Shown here one piece after another: positions 61,263 to 64,000 of a DNA stretch of 64,000 nucleotides. The notes under the pieces are model-generated. The model was given only the letters and a program-made list of their open reading frames with translations, was not told where the DNA came from and made no database searches. Numbering within the stretch: position 1 is the first letter of the stretch; the number at the start of each line of letters is the position of its first letter. Source of the DNA: JBOGNO01 sp050747245. GTDB taxonomy: Bacteria > Acidobacteriota > Terriglobia > Acidiferrales > UBA7541. The stretch spans positions 1-64,000 of the forward strand of contig JBOGNO010000010.1 of assembly GCA_050747245.1 (NCBI GenBank), read 5' to 3'. Position numbers and translations under genes: made by a program.

Positions 61263-61509
61263 AGCCGCAACGCATTTACGCGCGCAGGAGTTGCGTAGGG
61301 TCGCTGGCGCGAGCCCGGCGGATGTAAACTGCCGGTACCCTGGTACTTCTCAAATTGAACCCCATGACCTATCGTCTTGCCCGATAGGTCGCGCGATCAT
61401 ACTTCTGCGTTCGAGGTGAGGCACCAGCCGCCGGAAGCCTCCTCCCCCAGAGGTTTCGTGGCGCAGGCCTGACCCCGGGCGTTTGCACCTCTATCACCCC
61501 ATGCCCACA
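61263..61509. other. intergenic region with structured-RNA features
   Basis: About 250 bp without a gene. GACCTATCG (61376-61384) / CGATAGGTC (61392-61400) is a perfect 9-bp hairpin. A GAGGTG (61415-61420) can pair with CACCTC about 70 nt later, enclosing GC-rich inner pairs, and a strong terminator follows. It could be a small RNA. Confidence 0.35.
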
Positions 61510-61544
61510 GCGGCCGGCTCCCCCACCGGCCGCTCCTTCTTTTT
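61510..61544 (+). terminator. rho-independent terminator
   Basis: GCGGCCGG (61510-61517) / CCGGCCGC (61526-61533), loop CTCCCCCA, then TCCTTCTTTTT. Perfect 8-bp GC stem with a U-rich tail. It ends the BNR-gene transcript or the candidate small RNA before it. Confidence 0.85.
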
Positions 61545-61636
61545 GGATTCACATGGCGAGCAAATGTCTTCTTGACGTCGCTGCGGAGAGAAATTAATCC
61601 GTTGGCGCGCCGTTCAATTCAAGCGCGGTCGCGGCA

Positions 61637-61822
61637 TTACCTCGGGCGTCCTCCGGGACGATAAGTTCCCAATAATCTCGGACGCATTCTCGGGCGATGC
61701 GCCAGAGGTGGTGGAACAGTTCGCAGTGGTGCGCCGCAAAAGCCGCAAGAATCGCCCGTCGCAAAGGGCAGTCGCATCCAATGCCCACGCGAAGGGCACT
61801 GCGCGTTGACACACTGCACCAT
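61637..61822 (-). CDS. small zinc-ribbon protein of 61 residues
   Basis: MVQCVNAQCPSRGHWMRL, then SCGFCGAPLRTVPPPL and a Pro/Arg-rich tail. Two Cys pairs (CVNAQC and CGFC) suggest one zinc site. The frame is open upstream to 61858, and overlapping frames on this strand (61594-61902, 61614-61979) lack such a motif. A similar Cys layout occurs in the 52640-52954 protein. Function unknown. Confidence 0.5.
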   Translation of the reverse strand: MVQCVNAQCPSRGHWMRLPFATGDSCGFCGAPLRTVPPPLAHRPRMRPRLLGTYRPGGRPR

Positions 61823-61994
61823 ATGACCCGGCAAGTGCTGCACATTCCCCCCTTGCATTCGCGGAGACGGTCACTGAGAACCTGGCCCACCCCGGCCCCC
61901 ACCGGCGTCGCGTGGCCGTCCTAGGAATGGGCGCATTGTGCTCGGATGCCGATAGTGTGTCAAGAGAAACTGCGCACAATTAGTAGCGGTATGG

Positions 61995-62576
61995 TTACGC
62001 GTTGGGGGAATTCATCGGCGAGTTCTCCGCCGGCGGCTCGGGTGCCTTTTCTTTGTGAAGCTTTTGCTCCAGATCTCTCACTTTTTGTTCCGCTGCCTGC
62101 TCGGCGCGGCGTTTGTCCTCCACGTTCTGAGTGAGCTGATCGATGTGCGCCTGACCGTCTTTGTCGGACGCGTAACCAGGCTTGCCGTAAAATTGCGCTT
62201 GTTCGAGGGTCAGGGTTCGCTGCGCGATATCCAGGTTGGTTTTCGCCGTCTCCAACTGATCCTTTGCGGCCGCGAGGTCGGCATCTGTGACCCCGGAATT
62301 ATTGTCTGGGGCCGCCGCGCTCTCCGAGCCTTCCGGTTTCACTTCCGGCGGATTCGCTGGAGCCGATTCTGTTCCAATCACGCTGATGGCGCCGGGCGTC
62401 TTGGGGATGTTGTCATTGTCGATGACCTTCTTGGCCTTCGGATTTTTTTCCCGTTCGGCACGCGCCCGCCGCGCGGCGTCCGCCACCGATTCTTGGGAGC
62501 CCTGTTGCCCCACTGCCGGGGCCACTGCGAAGAGCAGTCCCAAAATGCAGAATCCTGCCAAGTGTTTGGCTCGCAT
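61995..62576 (-). CDS. exported coiled-coil protein (unrecognised)
   Basis: A 193-residue protein with a signal peptide (MRAKHLAGFCILGLLFAVAP, to AVGQQ). An Ala/Arg/Glu-rich stretch (ADAARRARAEREKNPKAKK) and a Pro/Ser-rich spacer are followed by a long coiled coil (DLAAAKDQLETAKTNLDIAQ to RDLEQKLHKEK) and a Pro/Asn tail. ATG 62576 has GGAGGAA 6 nt upstream; the upstream open frame to 62726 has no such site. It could be a periplasmic structural or scaffold protein. Confidence 0.6.
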   Translation of the reverse strand: MRAKHLAGFCILGLLFAVAPAVGQQGSQESVADAARRARAEREKNPKAKKVIDNDNIPKTPGAISVIGTESAPANPPEVKPEGSESAAAPDNNSGVTDADLAAAKDQLETAKTNLDIAQRTLTLEQAQFYGKPGYASDKDGQAHIDQLTQNVEDKRRAEQAAEQKVRDLEQKLHKEKAPEPPAENSPMNSPNA

Positions 62577-62786
62577 CACAATTCCTCCATGCCGCTTCAT
62601 CCCCAAATGATAGGCGCAACCCGTATCTGCGGCAATGGTACCGCGGGACAGTGGCGCAAAAGAGTGATACCGAAGCTTCAAACCGCTGAGTGTTTTTACC
62701 CCACAGGAGACATTCGCGCTGCACACGCTTGCAGCGGCGTTTCGCCGGTGGCATAGTTCCGTACGTTCTGGCGCGCCATAGAATCA

Positions 62787-62802
62787 ACTCCTCAAGAGGA
62801 GT
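62787..62802 (+). promoter_or_regulatory. inverted repeat covering the ribosome site of the M48 protease gene
   Basis: ACTCCTC-AA-GAGGAGT; the right arm contains the GAGGAG ribosome site of GTG 62809. In mRNA the site would be base-paired. Confidence 0.4.
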
Positions 62803-62808
62803 GCAACC

Positions 62809-64000
62809 GTGCCCCTGTCGCATCGGCTAACAGTCGGGCTACTTACGATTTCCTTGGTCGGCGCAATCAATTGCGGCGCGGCCTTCGCTCGATCGCAGAG
62901 AATTCCGTATTCGCATACAGTAGCCGCACTCGTGAAGACAAATTCTTCCGCGCAAACGCCCGCTCAAGTTCCGGCGTCGCAATCCTCCCCCAAAACGGAT
63001 CAATACACGCTCAGTCCGGAGCGATATCAGCAAGCCGTGGAGTTCTCGCGCGCCCGCTACCGCCTCTATTTCATCAATGTGATTTGCGGTGTCCTGGTTT
63101 TGCTACTCGTGCTGCGCTGGCGTCTCGCTCCCAAGTTTCGCGACTGGGCCGAACGGCTCAGCTCGCGGCGATTTATCCAGGCAGCCATTTATACGCCGCT
63201 GCTGGTGGTGACGCTGGCTATCGCCGGGCTGGCCACCGCTACCTATGGTCACCATCTTTCGCGGCATTATGGAATTTCCGTCCAGGGCTGGGACTCCTGG
63301 ATGTGGGACTGGGCCAAAGGCCAGTTCTTGACGATCGTCATCTCCGTTTTTCTGGTTTGGATTCTCTACGGTGTAATTCGGCGAAGTCCTCGTCGCTGGT
63401 GGTTTTATTTCTGGTTGGCCTGCTTGCCACTGCTGGTGTTTCTTATTTTCCTCGCCCCCGTTGTAATTGATCCTCTCTTCAATAAGTTCGAACCCCTTCA
63501 GCAGAAAGACCCGCAGCTTGTGAGCGCGCTCGAGCAGGTGGTGCGCCGCACCGGACTTGATATTCCGCCGGAACGGATGTTCTGGATGCAGGCCAGCGAA
63601 AAGACGAAAGCCCTCGACGCCTATGTCACCGGAATCGGCGCCTCGAAACGCGTCGTGGTTTTTGATAACACGATTCAGAGGATGTCCACGTCGGAGACGC
63701 TGTTTGTTTTCGGCCACGAATCGGGCCATTACGTTCTGGGACATGTCTGGAAGGGAATTCTCTTCTTCGCCGCGCTCGCATTTGTCTTGCTGTATGCAGG
63801 CTTTGCATTGCAGCGTCGGTTGCTTGCGCGCTGGGGAATGAGTTGCGGAATTCGCAGCCTCGAGGACTGGGCCTCGCTCCCGGTCCTGCTGCTGATTATC
63901 TCCGTTTTCGCTTTCTTTACGGATCCCGTCGCCAACTCTTTCAGCCGCCATCTCGAACACCAGGCTGATATTTACGGTCTGGAAGTGACGCACAGCATTA
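62809..64000 (+). CDS. M48-family (Ste24/HtpX-like) membrane zinc protease, 3' end beyond window
   Basis: At least 397 codons, open to the window edge. A signal or first membrane segment (LTVGLLTISLVGAINCGAAF) and a Ser/Pro-rich spacer lead to YTLSPERYQQAVEFSRARYR, typical of CAAX-protease Ste24 relatives. Several membrane helices follow, and then VFGHESGHYVLGH (HExxH zinc motif, near residue 305). Members cleave membrane or prenylated-like proteins and serve quality control. GTG 62809 has GAGGAG 8 nt upstream. The third zinc ligand (a Glu/Asp further on) may be the EHQAD-like segment just before the window ends. Confidence 0.88.
   Translation, partial: MPLSHRLTVGLLTISLVGAINCGAAFARSQRIPYSHTVAALVKTNSSAQTPAQVPASQSSPKTDQYTLSPERYQQAVEFSRARYRLYFINVICGVLVLLLVLRWRLAPKFRDWAERLSSRRFIQAAIYTPLLVVTLAIAGLATATYGHHLSRHYGISVQGWDSWMWDWAKGQFLTIVISVFLVWILYGVIRRSPRRWWFYFWLACLPLLVFLIFLAPVVIDPLFNKFEPLQQKDPQLVSALEQVVRRTGLDIPPERMFWMQASEKTKALDAYVTGIGASKRVVVFDNTIQRMSTSETLFVFGHESGHYVLGHVWKGILFFAALAFVLLYAGFALQRRLLARWGMSCGIRSLEDWASLPVLLLIISVFAFFTDPVANSFSRHLEHQADIYGLEVTHSI

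Noticed and set aside
1..64000. CRISPR arrays, rRNA operons and tmRNA
   Set aside because: No regularly spaced direct repeats, and no rRNA- or tmRNA-like sequence was seen on either strand.

Overview
The window looks like a chromosome segment of an Acidobacteriota bacterium (probably class Terriglobia). This is inferred from gene content: a VWFA-related secreted protein of the acidobacterial type, a large TonB receptor with an N-terminal carboxypeptidase-regulatory domain, Ser/Thr kinases with TPR or PD40 sensor halves, a sortilin-like BNR-repeat protein, and generally high GC. No rRNA is present, so the assignment rests on families alone.

Layout. 0-1.6 kb: accessory edge with a transposase tail and a tyrosine integrase abutting tRNA-Asn(GTT). 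2-7 kb: mixed genes (SpoIIE-type phosphatase, Zn-dependent phospholipase-C-like protein, AlkZ-like winged-helix protein, RhaT-like transporter, PagL-like lipid A deacylase). 7.3-11.4 kb: compact cofactor F420 operon cofG-cofH-cofD-cofC. 11.9-20.1 kb: three tandem receptor kinases, each preceded by the same near-consensus promoter placed so close to the ATG that the mRNA should be leaderless; relics of further kinase genes lie between and after them. 21.3-26.9 kb: infC-rpmI-rplT-pheS-(unknown gene)-pheT-zapA. 27.0-38.8 kb: a metal-efflux module (TolC, adaptor, HME-RND pump; opposite-strand RcnR-like sensor, unusual P1B-type ATPase and a 40-residue membrane protein; two small CxxCH proteins, one broken by TAG; a TonB receptor). 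39.3-49.9 kb: ymdB, a beta-propeller protein, a probable oriC, then dnaA, dnaN, gyrB, a small ORF and gyrA. 50-64 kb: envelope and secreted proteins, a LOG-family enzyme, a TonB-like protein, an ACP/acyl-AMP-ligase/acyltransferase fusion, a BNR-repeat protein, and an M48 protease that runs off the end.

How the genes work together. cofGHDC covers the deazaflavin and phospholactyl steps of F420 synthesis; the glutamyl ligase (CofE/FbiB) is not in the window. In the metal module, the sensor keeps all four Ni/Co ligand positions of RcnR and the RND pump carries the divalent-cation type of TM4 signature, so Ni/Co (or Zn/Cd) export is more likely than Cu/Ag. The replication block is arranged as at many bacterial origins.

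Most interesting observations: an uncharacterised nuclease-like ORF translationally coupled between pheS and pheT; a three-locus intergenic element (promoter, GC hairpin, then a 17-nt motif TTTCTAATYGRGACAMA); leaderless kinase promoters with a 345-bp gene-conversion tract; and a P1B-type ATPase lacking the CPC motif.
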